Shown one piece after another: positions 1 through 8,974 of a DNA stretch of 64,000 bases. Under the pieces are notes generated by a model that saw only the letters and a program-made list of their open reading frames with translations, was not told the origin of the DNA and ran no database searches. A program made the translations under genes and the position numbers. The DNA lies in assembly GCF_030848575.1 (NCBI RefSeq), contig NZ_JAVDDX010000002.1, positions 372,001-436,000 of the forward strand. Reading direction: 5' to 3'. The first letter of the stretch is position 1. Each line of letters begins with the position of its first letter. The stretch comes from Haloarcula sp. H-GB4 (GTDB lineage: Archaea > Halobacteriota > Halobacteria > Halobacteriales > Haloarculaceae).

Positions 1-654
1 GGAGCCCAGCGCCCACAGAATCGGATAGCCGAGCCACAGCACCACAGTTAGAATCTTGAGCGTCCCGAATATCTCGCTCGTCCCGGCGGCCTCTGCGTCG
101 GCCGGCCACTGGACGAGCAGGACGTACAGCACTGCGACGAAGAACGCACAGCTGATGCCATAAAACACCCAGCGTAGCAGGTGCGAGGAGGTGATGAGCG
201 CGGCGGCGAGGCCGGTCACACACATCCCGATGTCCATCGTGATTGCGGTGAACAGCGATGCCATATCAGTATCGGCGAGCAGGCCCAGCGCCAAGAGAAT
301 CATCGGTGTTGAGAACGTCCACGTCAGATAGCGGCCCCACGGTGACAGAACCTCCTGTCCGGCGAGGGCGTGGCCCGGTGGCATCTGCAAAAATCCGACC
401 GTCAGCCCGGAGGCCAGGCCGGCATAGCTGGAAATCGAGACCAGCGGCACCAACATCGTCGCGACCCAGATGAGTTTCGCGCGGGGCGACTCGATATCCC
501 GACCCATCGCGACGAACAGGAGGATGACGACGCCCGCCAGCGCGATGTTCACCCAGATCGATGAGTTCAGGAGGAAATCCGACTGTATCTCCTGGAGCAC
601 GTCTGACTGTGTCGCCTGAAGCACTGTCGTTGCAGTGGTACTGGCAGCTGTCAT
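1..654 (-). CDS. hop: Halorhodopsin, light-driven chloride pump (3' end cut by window edge)
   Basis: Retinal membrane protein that pumps chloride inward in light. The 218 codons present read without a stop from the ATG at 654 to the window edge. They hold the N-terminal extension, about six membrane helices and the signature of helix C, WGRYLTWTFSTPMILLALG. There the proton-acceptor Asp of bacteriorhodopsin is Thr and the proton-donor Asp is Ala, the halorhodopsin pattern rather than a proton pump or sensory rhodopsin. The retinal-binding Lys in helix G lies beyond the edge. The sequence closely resembles Haloarcula halorhodopsins as I remember them. A TATA-like element lies 24-31 bases upstream. 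A Bat-type regulator is encoded at 2186-4945. Confidence 0.95.
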   Translation of the reverse strand, partial: MTAASTTATTVLQATQSDVLQEIQSDFLLNSSIWVNIALAGVVILLFVAMGRDIESPRAKLIWVATMLVPLVSISSYAGLASGLTVGFLQMPPGHALAGQEVLSPWGRYLTWTFSTPMILLALGLLADTDMASLFTAITMDIGMCVTGLAAALITSSHLLRWVFYGISCAFFVAVLYVLLVQWPADAEAAGTSEIFGTLKILTVVLWLGYPILWALGS

Positions 655-677
655 GTATACTGGCTACGAAGAGCACA

Positions 678-685
678 CTTAAAGA
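678..685 (-). promoter_or_regulatory. Putative TATA element of halorhodopsin gene
   Basis: On the minus strand CTTTAAGT lies about 27 bases before the ATG at 654. This is the usual haloarchaeal spacing for a transcript with little or no leader. The 35 bases further upstream are where a Bat-type activator site would be expected, but I cannot identify one. Confidence 0.45.
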
Positions 686-824
686 CGCGTAGCCAAACGG
701 TATCGGTATCCGCTGTTGAATTCGGGTTTCGGAAGGGCAGGACCAGTCCCGGACGCGAGGGTGGAATCGCCGCGCTAATCAGTCTCAGACCACACCTGCT
801 CGCTCGTGTCCAGCGGCGGGCAAC

Positions 825-1586
825 TCACTCCGGAAACAGCTCTTCGTCACGCTCGATGGCTTCGATACGCGCAATTTCGGCGTCGGACAGTTCCAGATCG
901 GCAGCGGCGAGGTTGGCTTCGAGATGGGATCGGGAGGACGCCTTCGGAATCGTGACGACGTTTTCGTAGCTCGTCACCCAGGCGATGCTGACGGCGGCCG
1001 GCGACATGTCATGCTGGTCAGCAATGTCGACGATGGTCGGCTCCTCGAACACGCGACCGCCGGCCAGCGGTGCGTACGCGACCAGCGGGTAGTCGTGTTT
1101 CTGGGCGTCAACGAGCAGTGATTCGCGCCAGAACAGCGGATGGAACTCAACCTGATGTGCAGCAATCGCGTCGAGGTGATCGCGCGCGACAGCCAACTGG
1201 TCCGGGTCGAAGTTCGAGAGTCCGACATGCTCTGTCAGTCCGGTCTCGCACACGGCCTCGACAGCGGGCAGTGTCGTTTCGGGGTCGTAGTCGCCACGGG
1301 GACGGTGGACGTACAGCAGGTCGACAGTGTCGAGGCCGAGACGGTCAAGGCTCGCTTCTGTTGCCGGGCGGACAGCAGTCGCTTCGAGGGCGTCAACCCA
1401 GAGCTTCGTCGCGACAGTTAGAGCGGCCCGGTCGGTGTCGGCGGTGGCGATGCCCGCGCCCACAGTGTTCTCGTTGTCGTAGATTTGAGCGGTGTCGAGA
1501 TGGCGGTAGCCACAGTCGATGGCTGTCCGAACGACCGCCTCGTCCCCGATACCCATCGTACCGAGTCCGACCGATGGAAGGTCCAT
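825..1586 (-). CDS. Aldo/keto reductase
   Basis: NAD(P)H-dependent oxidoreductase of the aldo/keto reductase superfamily, cytoplasmic, substrate unknown. The TIM-barrel hallmarks are present in order: GLGTMGIG near the start, GYRHLDTAQIYDNE with catalytic Asp31 and Tyr36, the Lys61 of VATKLW, His94 of YVHRPRGD, then GLSNF, and the cofactor-binding IPKASSRSHLEAN near the C-terminus. At 253 residues it is a short single-domain member with a complete tetrad. I chose the ATG at 1586; an in-frame GTG at 1601 would add five residues. It stands alone between hop and a small regulator. Confidence 0.88.
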   Translation of the reverse strand: MDLPSVGLGTMGIGDEAVVRTAIDCGYRHLDTAQIYDNENTVGAGIATADTDRAALTVATKLWVDALEATAVRPATEASLDRLGLDTVDLLYVHRPRGDYDPETTLPAVEAVCETGLTEHVGLSNFDPDQLAVARDHLDAIAAHQVEFHPLFWRESLLVDAQKHDYPLVAYAPLAGGRVFEEPTIVDIADQHDMSPAAVSIAWVTSYENVVTIPKASSRSHLEANLAAADLELSDAEIARIEAIERDEELFPE

Positions 1587-1666
1587 ACATCCCAGTTGCA
1601 CGCTGTGGTAAAAAAACAGCCCGTCTCTGCCAGCCCGTATCCCCCCAGATACGGCCTGTTGCGCCG

Positions 1667-2074
1667 TTAGAAGTCAGTCCGCTGCGTGACAGCCTCTGCG
1701 TGATCAGCCCACTTTTCGACGGTAGGCGACCCCCAGTACTTCACTGCGCCACTTCGCTGGTCGTAGTCAATGAGTCCGATCCGATGCAGCACTGGCAAGT
1801 GCTCCTCTTCAAGCTGTGTTCGGATAGTCGAGGGCGACGTGTCTGTTGCATCGACTGCGCTCTTGGCCCCTTGCTCCGATATTGCCGATGCTAGTGCCGC
1901 AACGTCAGCGGCTGTCTGGTCGCCGCTCGCGAAGTAGTGACAGACGGCCCGCCGCCGCCAGTCAGCCAAAACCTCAAACACATCATCTACGTCCGCCGTA
2001 GACAGCGTTCTGTCCGACGGCGTCATCCCACACCACTTGTCACTTCGCGGCCCAGCATTCCTTTGGTTGCTCAT
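1667..2074 (-). CDS. Small winged-helix DNA-binding protein (DUF7344-like)
   Basis: Predicted transcription regulator of 135 residues. A haloarchaeal helix-turn-helix layout is visible: VDDVFEVLADWRRRAVCHYF, a variable middle, then STIRTQLEEEHLPVLHRIGLIDYDQRSGAVKYWG. The last part is the recognition helix and wing typical of the family formerly lumped with ArsR-like and DUF7344 domains. The first 16 residues look unstructured, and the Met at codon 17 (MTPSDRTLS) is an equally good start. No target can be inferred; the neighbours are a reductase and a Bat-type regulator on the same strand. Confidence 0.7.
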   Translation of the reverse strand: MSNQRNAGPRSDKWCGMTPSDRTLSTADVDDVFEVLADWRRRAVCHYFASGDQTAADVAALASAISEQGAKSAVDATDTSPSTIRTQLEEEHLPVLHRIGLIDYDQRSGAVKYWGSPTVEKWADHAEAVTQRTDF

Positions 2075-2185
2075 TTGTGCGCGTTAAATTAAAGACTCCT
2101 AGCATCATCAATCACACGCCTAGACTACTAGGTAACAGCAAAGAAACGTTGTAAATGATTTATTAGTACAACCATACCCCCACCA

Positions 2186-4945
2186 CTAAACATCAAAAAT
2201 AGCACAAATTAGGTTCCGTTCTGCTCGCCGGAGATGCTGGAGGAGCGTCGATGAAGCGATATCGAGCGTGGCCGCAAGTTGCTCAGCGTTCGTATCTCGT
2301 GGCCAAGCGTAGTACCCGGCCAGAAAGGCCGTACGAAGGACTTCTTGCTGGCGATCAGTCAGGTTGTCACGCGGGTCCGATTCGGTGTCAAGTATGTCGT
2401 TTGCCTGTTCACACTCCTGTTTTGCCGTCAGCGTAAAGTCAGGTGTACAGACAGCAAGTGCCTCCTGTATCGTGCGAGAATCAGCACCCAGTGGTGCCTC
2501 GACCGTTATCGAGAGCGTCCCTCCCTCTGCGACCAGTGACCGGCGGCGAGCGCCGACATCCAGCAGGAGCGACTGGATGGTTTCTGTCACCTGCAGTTCG
2601 AGAATACCACCGTCGTCATCTGTGCGAACAACCCGCGAGTCGAGAATGTCCTCGTGAGAGCGAAGTTGCTCCGAGACTGCATCAGCCGGTCCGCCATCGA
2701 CGGAGAGGTACAGGAGATGGGTCGGGTCGATGTTGACGGACCCGACAGCCTCGAGTCGGCACCCGTATGCGTTCGCTACCGAGATGAGGGGCGTATCAGT
2801 GTTTCGCGATTCAAAAGTCAGTTCGAGTATCTTGTCATGTGAGAGCAGCCGCCGGTTCTGGACAGCCATGAACGCGAAACCAAGCATCTCGCCGAGGACG
2901 GCGAAACTCTCCACGACACGTGTGGTGAACGCATCCGACTGGTCGGTACACACGCACAGGACTCCGTGGACGATGTCGCCGTGAACGATTGGAATCGCCG
3001 CAATAGAGCGGGTTCCCCGACCAGCCTCAGCACTTTCCCACATGGATTCGGACCCGCTTTCGACTGTCGTCGTCTGAATCGTTCCCGTCCGAAGCGCCGT
3101 TTCACCCGGACACGTGTCGGTTTGATCGTCACCGGTAATGCTGTCCAGACATCCCTCGTCATCGCCGGCGACCGCCTTCGGAGTGAGGCTGCCGCTGACC
3201 CCGGATCGCTCACCGATCCAGGCTATATCACACAACTCAGACTCAACGATCCGGTCACACACTGTCTCGGCGAGTTCGTCCTGAGTTGTTGTCGTTCCCA
3301 GCGCACGGATGAGATCCTGAACTAGAACGTTAACCCGGTCGAGCGTTACCAGCTCGTCTCGCTGTCGTGCGATTGCGTTCTGCCGTTTCCGCTCTTCAGT
3401 GATATCCTGGTGGATCCCAACAGCCCGGATCGCCTCGCCGTCGTCGTTCCATTCGAACACTTTACCGAGGTCACGAATCCATCGCCAGTCCCCGTCTTTC
3501 GTCCGCATTCGGAATTCACACTGGTACAGCTCGGTTTCCCCAGTCTTCAGCTTCCCGAGCGCCTGTTCTGCTCGGTCAAGGTCATCTGGATGGACGAGAT
3601 CGGCCCACGACTCGTAGTGCGGCTCCAGTTCATCCCTTGCGTAGCCGAGCATCCCGGTCCAGCGCTCGTCGAAGGTGACATCGTTGGTTTTCGGGTTCCA
3701 GTCCCAGACGCCGAGCTCTGCACCCTCAAGCGCAAAGTCAAATCGCTCCATCATCTCCTGATACTCTTTCTCACGGCGCTTTCGCTCCGTAACGTCCCGT
3801 GCGACGCCGATGACTCCGTTGTAGTTGCCGACTTCATCGCGGGCCAGCGTGTGGTTAAACGAGAGCTCGCGTTCGGTGCCGTCTTTCCGGCGGAACCTCA
3901 GATCAACAGTCGTACTCTCTTGGTCAGGTGCTTCGAGTAGCTCTTCGACGGCCGCCTGTCCCTTCGGAAGTTCACCAGGTGCGAGGATTTCCGAAATGTG
4001 TTTACCGCACACTTCACCCGGCTGGTACCCGAGAGTCGCCGCGAACGAATCGTTACAGAAATCGATGACGCCACGTTCGTCGACTGTGTAGAGCCCGTCC
4101 TGTGCCCGCTCAACGAGGAGGTCAAGCAGTGCCGTGTGAGCGTCACGCCGAGCGGTTTCGGTAATGTCCCGCAGTAGGACAAGCGTAAGCCCACCCGCGG
4201 TGTCCGGCAGTTCGTATCCGTGCCGAAGGAGATACTGGTCGTGGTCCTTGCCAGGGGCCCTGAGGGCAACCGGCTCGGTGGGTGAATTCCGGAGTCGTCG
4301 TAACTGCCGGCGACCGCTGGGTGTATCGGGCAGTGCCCCAGCCATGGCGTCGACGAGATCCTCGACCTCGAAGGTGTCATCGAGGCCAGAGACAAACGCC
4401 GAAACCGCTTCGCTCGACCACTGTACCGTCCCATCATCCGCCAGCAGGACAGCGATTTCGTTCGCTTCAGCACGCGATTCAATTCTAGACACTGACTCCC
4501 GTAGTACGGACTCGGTCCGGTCGACTGGGGCTGATACGACGCTGACGATCTTCTCCGCCAGCAGCAGCGGCTGTCCATCCCCCTGTTTCATCACGACCGT
4601 CTCCGCGTCGTCGAAGACAGTCGCAGCGCTGTCCGGCGCAGTGATGTCCGTGTAAAGGACGACCGGATAGCGGTCGTTCGACACCAGTGCAGCCGGGATA
4701 TCACCCAGCCCAGTCGGGTCGAGGACGAGACAGGAGACATCCGTCGACGCGGCGGCTTCCAGCGCGGCATCTGTCGTTGCCACGCTCGTCACGGTTATGT
4801 CGGCGTGGTGGTCCGTTAGCCCCTCCTGTATCTGTTTTCGTGCCGTCGCGTCGGAATCGAGATACACGACTTCGATTTCTCGACTGGCAGCGTCGGTCTG
4901 TCTCGCTCCCGCAAACGCGATGTTGTCGAGGTCGTTTCCAATCAT
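2186..4945 (-). CDS. Multi-PAS/GAF Bat-type transcription regulator
   Basis: Large cytoplasmic sensor-regulator of about 919 residues. Visible order: a receiver-like domain (about 15-130, starting EVVYLDSDATARK), three PAS domains (about 150-260, 270-388 and 398-520, the last with WDWNPKTNDVTFDERW), a GAF domain (540-680), the Bat-specific region (690-850) and a C-terminal HTH_10 domain (LTDRQQEVLRTAFLAGYY at about 860). The architecture matches bacterio-opsin activator homologues, which tie light, oxygen or redox sensing to gene expression. It has no kinase domain, so it should act directly on DNA. Lying 1.5 kb from halorhodopsin on the same strand, it may regulate hop, but this is inference. 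A GTG at 4969 is an alternative start adding eight residues. Confidence 0.85.
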   Translation of the reverse strand: MIGNDLDNIAFAGARQTDAASREIEVVYLDSDATARKQIQEGLTDHHADITVTSVATTDAALEAAASTDVSCLVLDPTGLGDIPAALVSNDRYPVVLYTDITAPDSAATVFDDAETVVMKQGDGQPLLLAEKIVSVVSAPVDRTESVLRESVSRIESRAEANEIAVLLADDGTVQWSSEAVSAFVSGLDDTFEVEDLVDAMAGALPDTPSGRRQLRRLRNSPTEPVALRAPGKDHDQYLLRHGYELPDTAGGLTLVLLRDITETARRDAHTALLDLLVERAQDGLYTVDERGVIDFCNDSFAATLGYQPGEVCGKHISEILAPGELPKGQAAVEELLEAPDQESTTVDLRFRRKDGTERELSFNHTLARDEVGNYNGVIGVARDVTERKRREKEYQEMMERFDFALEGAELGVWDWNPKTNDVTFDERWTGMLGYARDELEPHYESWADLVHPDDLDRAEQALGKLKTGETELYQCEFRMRTKDGDWRWIRDLGKVFEWNDDGEAIRAVGIHQDITEERKRQNAIARQRDELVTLDRVNVLVQDLIRALGTTTTQDELAETVCDRIVESELCDIAWIGERSGVSGSLTPKAVAGDDEGCLDSITGDDQTDTCPGETALRTGTIQTTTVESGSESMWESAEAGRGTRSIAAIPIVHGDIVHGVLCVCTDQSDAFTTRVVESFAVLGEMLGFAFMAVQNRRLLSHDKILELTFESRNTDTPLISVANAYGCRLEAVGSVNIDPTHLLYLSVDGGPADAVSEQLRSHEDILDSRVVRTDDDGGILELQVTETIQSLLLDVGARRRSLVAEGGTLSITVEAPLGADSRTIQEALAVCTPDFTLTAKQECEQANDILDTESDPRDNLTDRQQEVLRTAFLAGYYAWPRDTNAEQLAATLDIASSTLLQHLRRAERNLICAIFDV

Positions 4946-5184
4946 CACCCTGGTATGCTGTTCAATCACTTTACTGAGGCGTAATAACTGTTCGGCGGCG
5001 ACAGCGATATCCAGACAGCGAAATCACACGTTCAACGACCACAGTGGCTAAACGTTGCGGATAGCACACAGTTTCTGTCGTAATCTATCGGACAGAAACC
5101 ACGTGGCCGATGGCGTACGGTGTTCAGCCACTACCTCCTCACTAGCTACCATCTCGTCGAATGAGTCCGGTGAAACACCTGACA
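4946..5184. other. Intergenic region upstream of the Bat-type regulator
   Basis: No gene is supported here. On the minus strand a GTTATTACG element near 4980-4989 would place transcription start near 4958. That favours the ATG at 4945 over the GTG at 4969 for the regulator. Confidence 0.4.
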
Positions 5185-5811
5185 TCAGTCGACAACGAAC
5201 AGCCGCTCCCGGAGGGTTTCTGCGACATCAGTGAGATGTGCCTGTCCGAACGCCGCGACCAGCAGCGCTCCGAGCGAATTGAACATCGTATCCCGGACCG
5301 TGTCATCAAGGCCGTGTTGCGCCAGCGGCATTGTGACACCCGTTTCGGTGGCAACAATATCGAGCGCAAACTCGAACAGTTCCCAGATCACCCCGAAGGA
5401 AAGCACGACGACGAAGATGTACACGAAAAAGACGCGTCTGGGGATGTGGATCGAATCGTTATGGAGGTCGATGGTCCGGGCTGTCGTGTACCCGAACGCA
5501 GCAATGAGTGAGGCTGACATCGCATGAGTGAGGTGGTCCCACCAGCCGATTTGTCCGTAGAGTCCGGCCGAACCGAGTGTATGGAGGAACACCGCGGTCG
5601 TGATCCAGAGGGCGAGCCACGGGTCAAGAGCGAGATTGTAGTTTCGCCGCATCACCGCGGGGAGAAACGTGACGAGCAGGCCCATACCGCCGTTCGTGAT
5701 CGGCTTCGGCTGGCCGGCGACGATGCCGTAGCCGACCAACCCGAGCAAGACGAGTTGCATCGCACGGGTGATCCGCTGCTGGTTCCGCATCGACGGCCGG
5801 GGCAGCCTCAT
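5185..5811 (-). CDS. DUF2238/YjdF-like integral membrane protein
   Basis: Polytopic membrane protein of 208 residues and unknown function. Conserved polar motifs lie between helices: WWDHLTHAMSASLIAAFGY and VIWELFEFALD, the signature of the YjdF/DUF2238 group as I know it. The ATG at 5811 overlaps the stop of the upstream membrane gene in an ATGA arrangement, so the two genes are translationally coupled. Longer in-frame extensions into the upstream gene are implausible. The C-terminal tail is soluble. Confidence 0.72.
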   Translation of the reverse strand: MRLPRPSMRNQQRITRAMQLVLLGLVGYGIVAGQPKPITNGGMGLLVTFLPAVMRRNYNLALDPWLALWITTAVFLHTLGSAGLYGQIGWWDHLTHAMSASLIAAFGYTTARTIDLHNDSIHIPRRVFFVYIFVVVLSFGVIWELFEFALDIVATETGVTMPLAQHGLDDTVRDTMFNSLGALLVAAFGQAHLTDVAETLRERLFVVD

Positions 5812-6446
5812 CGTCGCACCGTCCGCTGGATGGCGCGCCAGAGGCGGTCCCGCCGTCTGAAGTAGCCATCGAACAACACACCCGCGGCGAGTCCGGCAAG
5901 GGTAACGTACAGCCACTCGGTCATCAGCGCCTCGTTGGTCGTGAGATACGACGTCCCGAGAAACCGGTCAGCGTTCCACCGGAACACTGTCCAGGCCGCC
6001 ACAGCGGCGAGCGTCGTCAAAACGACGAGCCCAATGGCGAACCAGTGCGTGAGCGTGAGTTCGGTGAACATGTGAAGCTCAACGATTACCAGCAAGGCCA
6101 GCGCAGCGAGTGAGAGGTAACTGGCGAACGTTCCGACGGTACCGCCGACAAGCCCGCGAGCCAAGACCGGAAGCAGCGCGAGAACAAGCAGCTCCCAGGG
6201 GAGCATCACGCGCCACTCGCGAAAGGCCACCGGCGGCACGAGGACGACGAAGCCGACGACACTGACGAACAGTATCCACTGGTAGTCGGTTTCGAGGACG
6301 CTTTCGACGAACACAGCCGTGAGAACCGCGACGAGCATCCACGCGATGAGTGCGTTTGTTCGCCCGTCGCGGAAGAGCCTCTCGAACGTGTCGTCGAGGT
6401 CGATATTCCCGAGACTGCCCCCGGAACGGCCGGAACCATCACTCAT
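5808..6446 (-). CDS. Hypothetical membrane protein
   Basis: A 212-residue protein with a soluble acidic N-terminus (about 30 residues), five or six predicted membrane helices and an Arg-rich C-terminal end. I do not recognise the family. It is co-transcribed with, and overlaps by four bases, the YjdF-like gene downstream, so the two may form one membrane assembly. Confidence 0.7.
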   Translation of the reverse strand: MSDGSGRSGGSLGNIDLDDTFERLFRDGRTNALIAWMLVAVLTAVFVESVLETDYQWILFVSVVGFVVLVPPVAFREWRVMLPWELLVLALLPVLARGLVGGTVGTFASYLSLAALALLVIVELHMFTELTLTHWFAIGLVVLTTLAAVAAWTVFRWNADRFLGTSYLTTNEALMTEWLYVTLAGLAAGVLFDGYFRRRDRLWRAIQRTVRR

Positions 6447-6489
6447 TGCACTGAACTGCGGTACGACGGCGAATAAACCCAGCGACGTG

Positions 6490-6497
6490 TTTATACC
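6490..6497 (+). promoter_or_regulatory. TATA element for the DUF457 gene
   Basis: TTTATACC lies about 28 bases before the tandem ATGATG at 6522/6525, which fits a leaderless transcript. Confidence 0.5.
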
Positions 6498-6521
6498 CCT
6501 TACGGCCCGTTATAGTGGTAT

Positions 6522-7124
6522 ATGATGCTGCCGACGCACGCGATAGCGGGGCTTGCCATCGCGACACCGCTGCTTGTCCTTGCGCCAGACCACGCCGCGG
6601 TAGCGCTTGCTGGCGGCCTCGTCGGTGGCGTTCTGCCCGACCTCGACCTGTACTCGGGGCATCGGCGCACACTGCATTACCCCAGCGGGTACACGCTCGC
6701 GGTTGTCCCGGCTGCTGGGTTCGCGGCCATCCTCCAGACACCGCTGCTCATTGCGCTCACCTTCTTATTGATGGGCGCTGCCCTCCACTGCCGGATGGAC
6801 CGGTACGGCGGCGGCCTCGAACTCCGCCCGTGGGAAGCCACCTCCGAGCGCGCCGTGTACGACCACGTCCGCGGGCGATGGCGGTCGCCGAAGCGATGGA
6901 TACTGTACGACGGTTCACCCGCGGACGTGGGGCTGCTGGTGCTTGTCGGTGCGCCGCTGTTCGTCGTGCTTGACGGGCCGTTCCGGTGGGTCGTCGCCGC
7001 GGCCCTCCTCACCGGTGCGACCTACGGGCTCCTCCGTCGTCGACTAGCAGCCTTGGCGCCGGTCGTGTTCGGCAATGTCCCCGAATCGATTGCAGCCCAC
7101 GTCCCGGACCGCTACCGGCAGTAA
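6522..7124 (+). CDS. DUF457/YdjM-type membrane-bound metal-dependent hydrolase
   Basis: Membrane protein of 200 residues in the family annotated as membrane-bound metal-dependent hydrolase. The signature is clear: LPTHAIAGLAIA at the N-terminus with the first His, then GGVLPDLDLYSGHRRTLHY with the PDLD and H-x(4)-H metal ligands between the first helices. Four or more membrane helices follow. The physiological substrate is not known for haloarchaeal members. Two adjacent ATG codons (6522 and 6525) make the first residue ambiguous. Confidence 0.82.
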   Translation: MMLPTHAIAGLAIATPLLVLAPDHAAVALAGGLVGGVLPDLDLYSGHRRTLHYPSGYTLAVVPAAGFAAILQTPLLIALTFLLMGAALHCRMDRYGGGLELRPWEATSERAVYDHVRGRWRSPKRWILYDGSPADVGLLVLVGAPLFVVLDGPFRWVVAAALLTGATYGLLRRRLAALAPVVFGNVPESIAAHVPDRYRQ

Positions 7125-7169
7125 CGTTCCGCTGTCGCGTCGCTTTCGGTCATTTCCGCGCTGCTTTCG

Positions 7170-7421
7170 TTACTTCTGTCCCGCCAGAGCGTCTTCAGCA
7201 ACACCGCGTAGCGTCAACCACGTGTTGATACCCGCCCGCAGTGCCACGAGGTCAGCCGCCGCAACCGTGAGTTCGACTTGCCGTCCATCCCGGCTGAGCC
7301 GCGCCGTCGTCCGGTCGCCCTCAATATCGTCGATTTCAGGGCGGATGCTCCGCTCGATGGCGCGAGCCCGATCAGCGCTGTCATACTCGGCGGTGAGGTG
7401 GGTCTGATGTGTCGCAGTCAT
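7170..7421 (-). CDS. pcc1: KEOPS complex subunit Pcc1
   Basis: Small dimerising subunit of the KEOPS complex, which makes threonylcarbamoyl-adenosine (t6A) at position 37 of ANN-decoding tRNAs together with Kae1, Bud32 and Cgi121. The 83-residue beta-alpha protein shows the Pcc1 pattern: an N-terminal strand, ARAIERSIRPEIDD, VELTVAAADLVALRAGINTWLTLRGVAE. It lies behind rpl37ae and rpoP on the same strand, the order conserved in many archaea, although 107 bases separate it from rpoP. Confidence 0.88.
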   Translation of the reverse strand: MTATHQTHLTAEYDSADRARAIERSIRPEIDDIEGDRTTARLSRDGRQVELTVAAADLVALRAGINTWLTLRGVAEDALAGQK

Positions 7422-7528
7422 ACTCTTCAGGATGGGACGTCCTCGTATCGATCACAGGGCTGCCCCAGAAAAGCCGTTCGCAACGTGGCGCAGCCGGCCG
7501 TCGACTATCAGCCGCGTCACCGACAGGC

Positions 7529-7663
7529 TCAGTTGACGTTGATTTCCTTGACGTCGGGCGACCGCTCCTTCAGCAGGACGCGGTGTCCGCAGTACGGACA
7601 GCGAACGCCGCCGTACTCGTCCAGCGTCACGTCGCGCTTACAGCGTGAACACTTGTAGCTCAT
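7529..7663 (-). CDS. rpoP: DNA-directed RNA polymerase subunit P (Rpb12)
   Basis: Smallest zinc-ribbon subunit of archaeal RNA polymerase, 44 residues. The product reads [19 protein letters not shown] and then a second CPYC knuckle, giving the C-x2-C / C-x2-C zinc site, and ends with [12 protein letters not shown]. It sits between rpl37ae and pcc1 in a transcription-translation cluster. Confidence 0.95.
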
Positions 7664-7689
7664 AGCTGAGAGATAGGGATGAAGGTCCT

Positions 7690-7968
7690 TTACTCCTCGT
7701 CTTCGGACAGTGCGGCCCGAATGGAGCGTCGAACAGTCTTGCCGCCAGGCGTCTCCGGCTTGTAGCTGCCGCCGGTGAACTTGTAGTCACAGTAGCTGCA
7801 CTGCCAGATGCCCGTGCCTTGGCGGTCGACGCGGTCTTCACCGCAGTTCGGACAGGCGTGGTCCTCGTTCATCTCCGATTCAATCTCCGCAACGCGGCGT
7901 CGGGACACGCGACCGTAGCGAGCGCCGAAACGGCCCGAGCTACCGGTCTTTCCGCTCTTGCTAGCCAT
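7690..7968 (-). CDS. rpl37ae: Large-subunit ribosomal protein L37Ae (eL43)
   Basis: Zinc-ribbon ribosomal protein of 92 residues. The basic N-terminus ([19 protein letters not shown]) and the paired knuckles CPNC and CSYC inside [20 protein letters not shown] identify it. The ATG at 7968 is the correct start; an in-frame extension further upstream adds residues foreign to the family. It is the first gene of the rpl37ae-rpoP-pcc1 unit. Confidence 0.96.
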
Positions 7969-8073
7969 AGTGGTCTGTTGTCCGCCGAGCGGCCACATAA
8001 GGCCTTCGAGATTCGGTTCCCGATGGCTCCACGGCGACACAACTCAAGGGGGTGGCGGGCAAACCGTCGGTCG

Positions 8074-8718
8074 ATGGCAGTGTTCGACGAACTCCGAGGT
8101 CGCCTCAAGCGGGTCGCACCAGCCACGAGCGGGCGGCTTACCGCCTCGGAGTTCTTGCTCTCGGGCGCGGCGGCCGGACTGGTCGGCTGGGGTGGTACGC
8201 AGGCCCTTACTTGGTCAGGCCGCGCTAACGGTGCGCTGTTCGCCACGGCGCTGTGGGTCGTCTTGATCGGCGGCTTCGTGGGTCTGACGGTCCTGCACGC
8301 ACCCGACTCCGTTCGCTTCTCCGACGCGATGCTCGCCTGGGGGACGGTCAATACCACTGCGATGGCGTTGACCGTCGCTGGCTTCCTCGGTGTCGTGCCC
8401 GGGCAACTGGCGTTCTGGCACGCGTGGGTGGCATCGACAACCGTCGGCTACTGCTGGACCGGTGGCGTTCTCGAAGGGGCTGGCCAGCCCGCTCGCGGGC
8501 GCGGCTATCTGGGTGCGGGCGTTGTCGGCCTCTGTCTACTGACTGCCGGGGCCGTCGAGTTTCCACTGGTCGCCCCGGCTGGCTATCTGGCGCTCGCCGC
8601 ACTCCATGCGCTCCCGATGGTCCTTGACGTTCGAACAGCGTTACCGGCTGTTCACCGGACTGGTGTCGTCGGTGTCGCGGTGGCCGCGGTGCTCGTTGCC
8701 GGCGTTATAGTTGTCTAA
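8074..8718 (+). CDS. Hypothetical polytopic membrane protein
   Basis: A 214-residue protein with a short basic, soluble N-terminus (MAVFDELRGRLKRVAP) and six or seven hydrophobic helices rich in Ala, Val and Gly. I do not recognise the family; its overall pattern resembles small haloarchaeal proteins of unknown function. It is divergent from rpl37ae across about 105 bases. The upstream in-frame extension has no coding character, so the ATG at 8074 was chosen. Confidence 0.7.
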   Translation: MAVFDELRGRLKRVAPATSGRLTASEFLLSGAAAGLVGWGGTQALTWSGRANGALFATALWVVLIGGFVGLTVLHAPDSVRFSDAMLAWGTVNTTAMALTVAGFLGVVPGQLAFWHAWVASTTVGYCWTGGVLEGAGQPARGRGYLGAGVVGLCLLTAGAVEFPLVAPAGYLALAALHALPMVLDVRTALPAVHRTGVVGVAVAAVLVAGVIVV

Positions 8719-8763
8719 CGCTGGAACCAATCGGCTCTTTATTCACCGCCAACAGGTCCCTGT

Positions 8764-8937
8764 ATGGATATTTCGCACCAAGACGTGTTCTGGGGGCTTG
8801 CAGCGGTCTTTCTGCTATTCAGTAGCGGCTGGTTCCTTTTGTCTAATCGGTTGCTGCTCGCCGCTTCAATGGTGTTGAACGGTTTCGTCGCGGTCGTCGC
8901 CTGGTGGTATACGCGGGGCCAACCAGTACAAGTCTGA
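8764..8937 (+). CDS. Small membrane protein, 57 residues
   Basis: ORF starting MDISHQDVFWGLAAVFLLF with two hydrophobic helices and a short tail (WWYTRGQPVQV). The size, the ATG about 45 bases downstream of the previous stop, and a preceding TTTATTC element suggest a real small haloarchaeal membrane protein. Function unknown. Confidence 0.6.
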   Translation: MDISHQDVFWGLAAVFLLFSSGWFLLSNRLLLAASMVLNGFVAVVAWWYTRGQPVQV

Positions 8938-8974
8938 GCCGCTAGGACCGAGACATAGTCGAGCTACTGGCCGG

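Noticed and set aside
1070..1894. Long plus-strand ORF of 274 codons over the aldo/keto reductase and regulator genes
   Set aside because: Arg/Ser-rich shadow frame of two genes whose minus-strand products show clear family motifs; no motif of its own.
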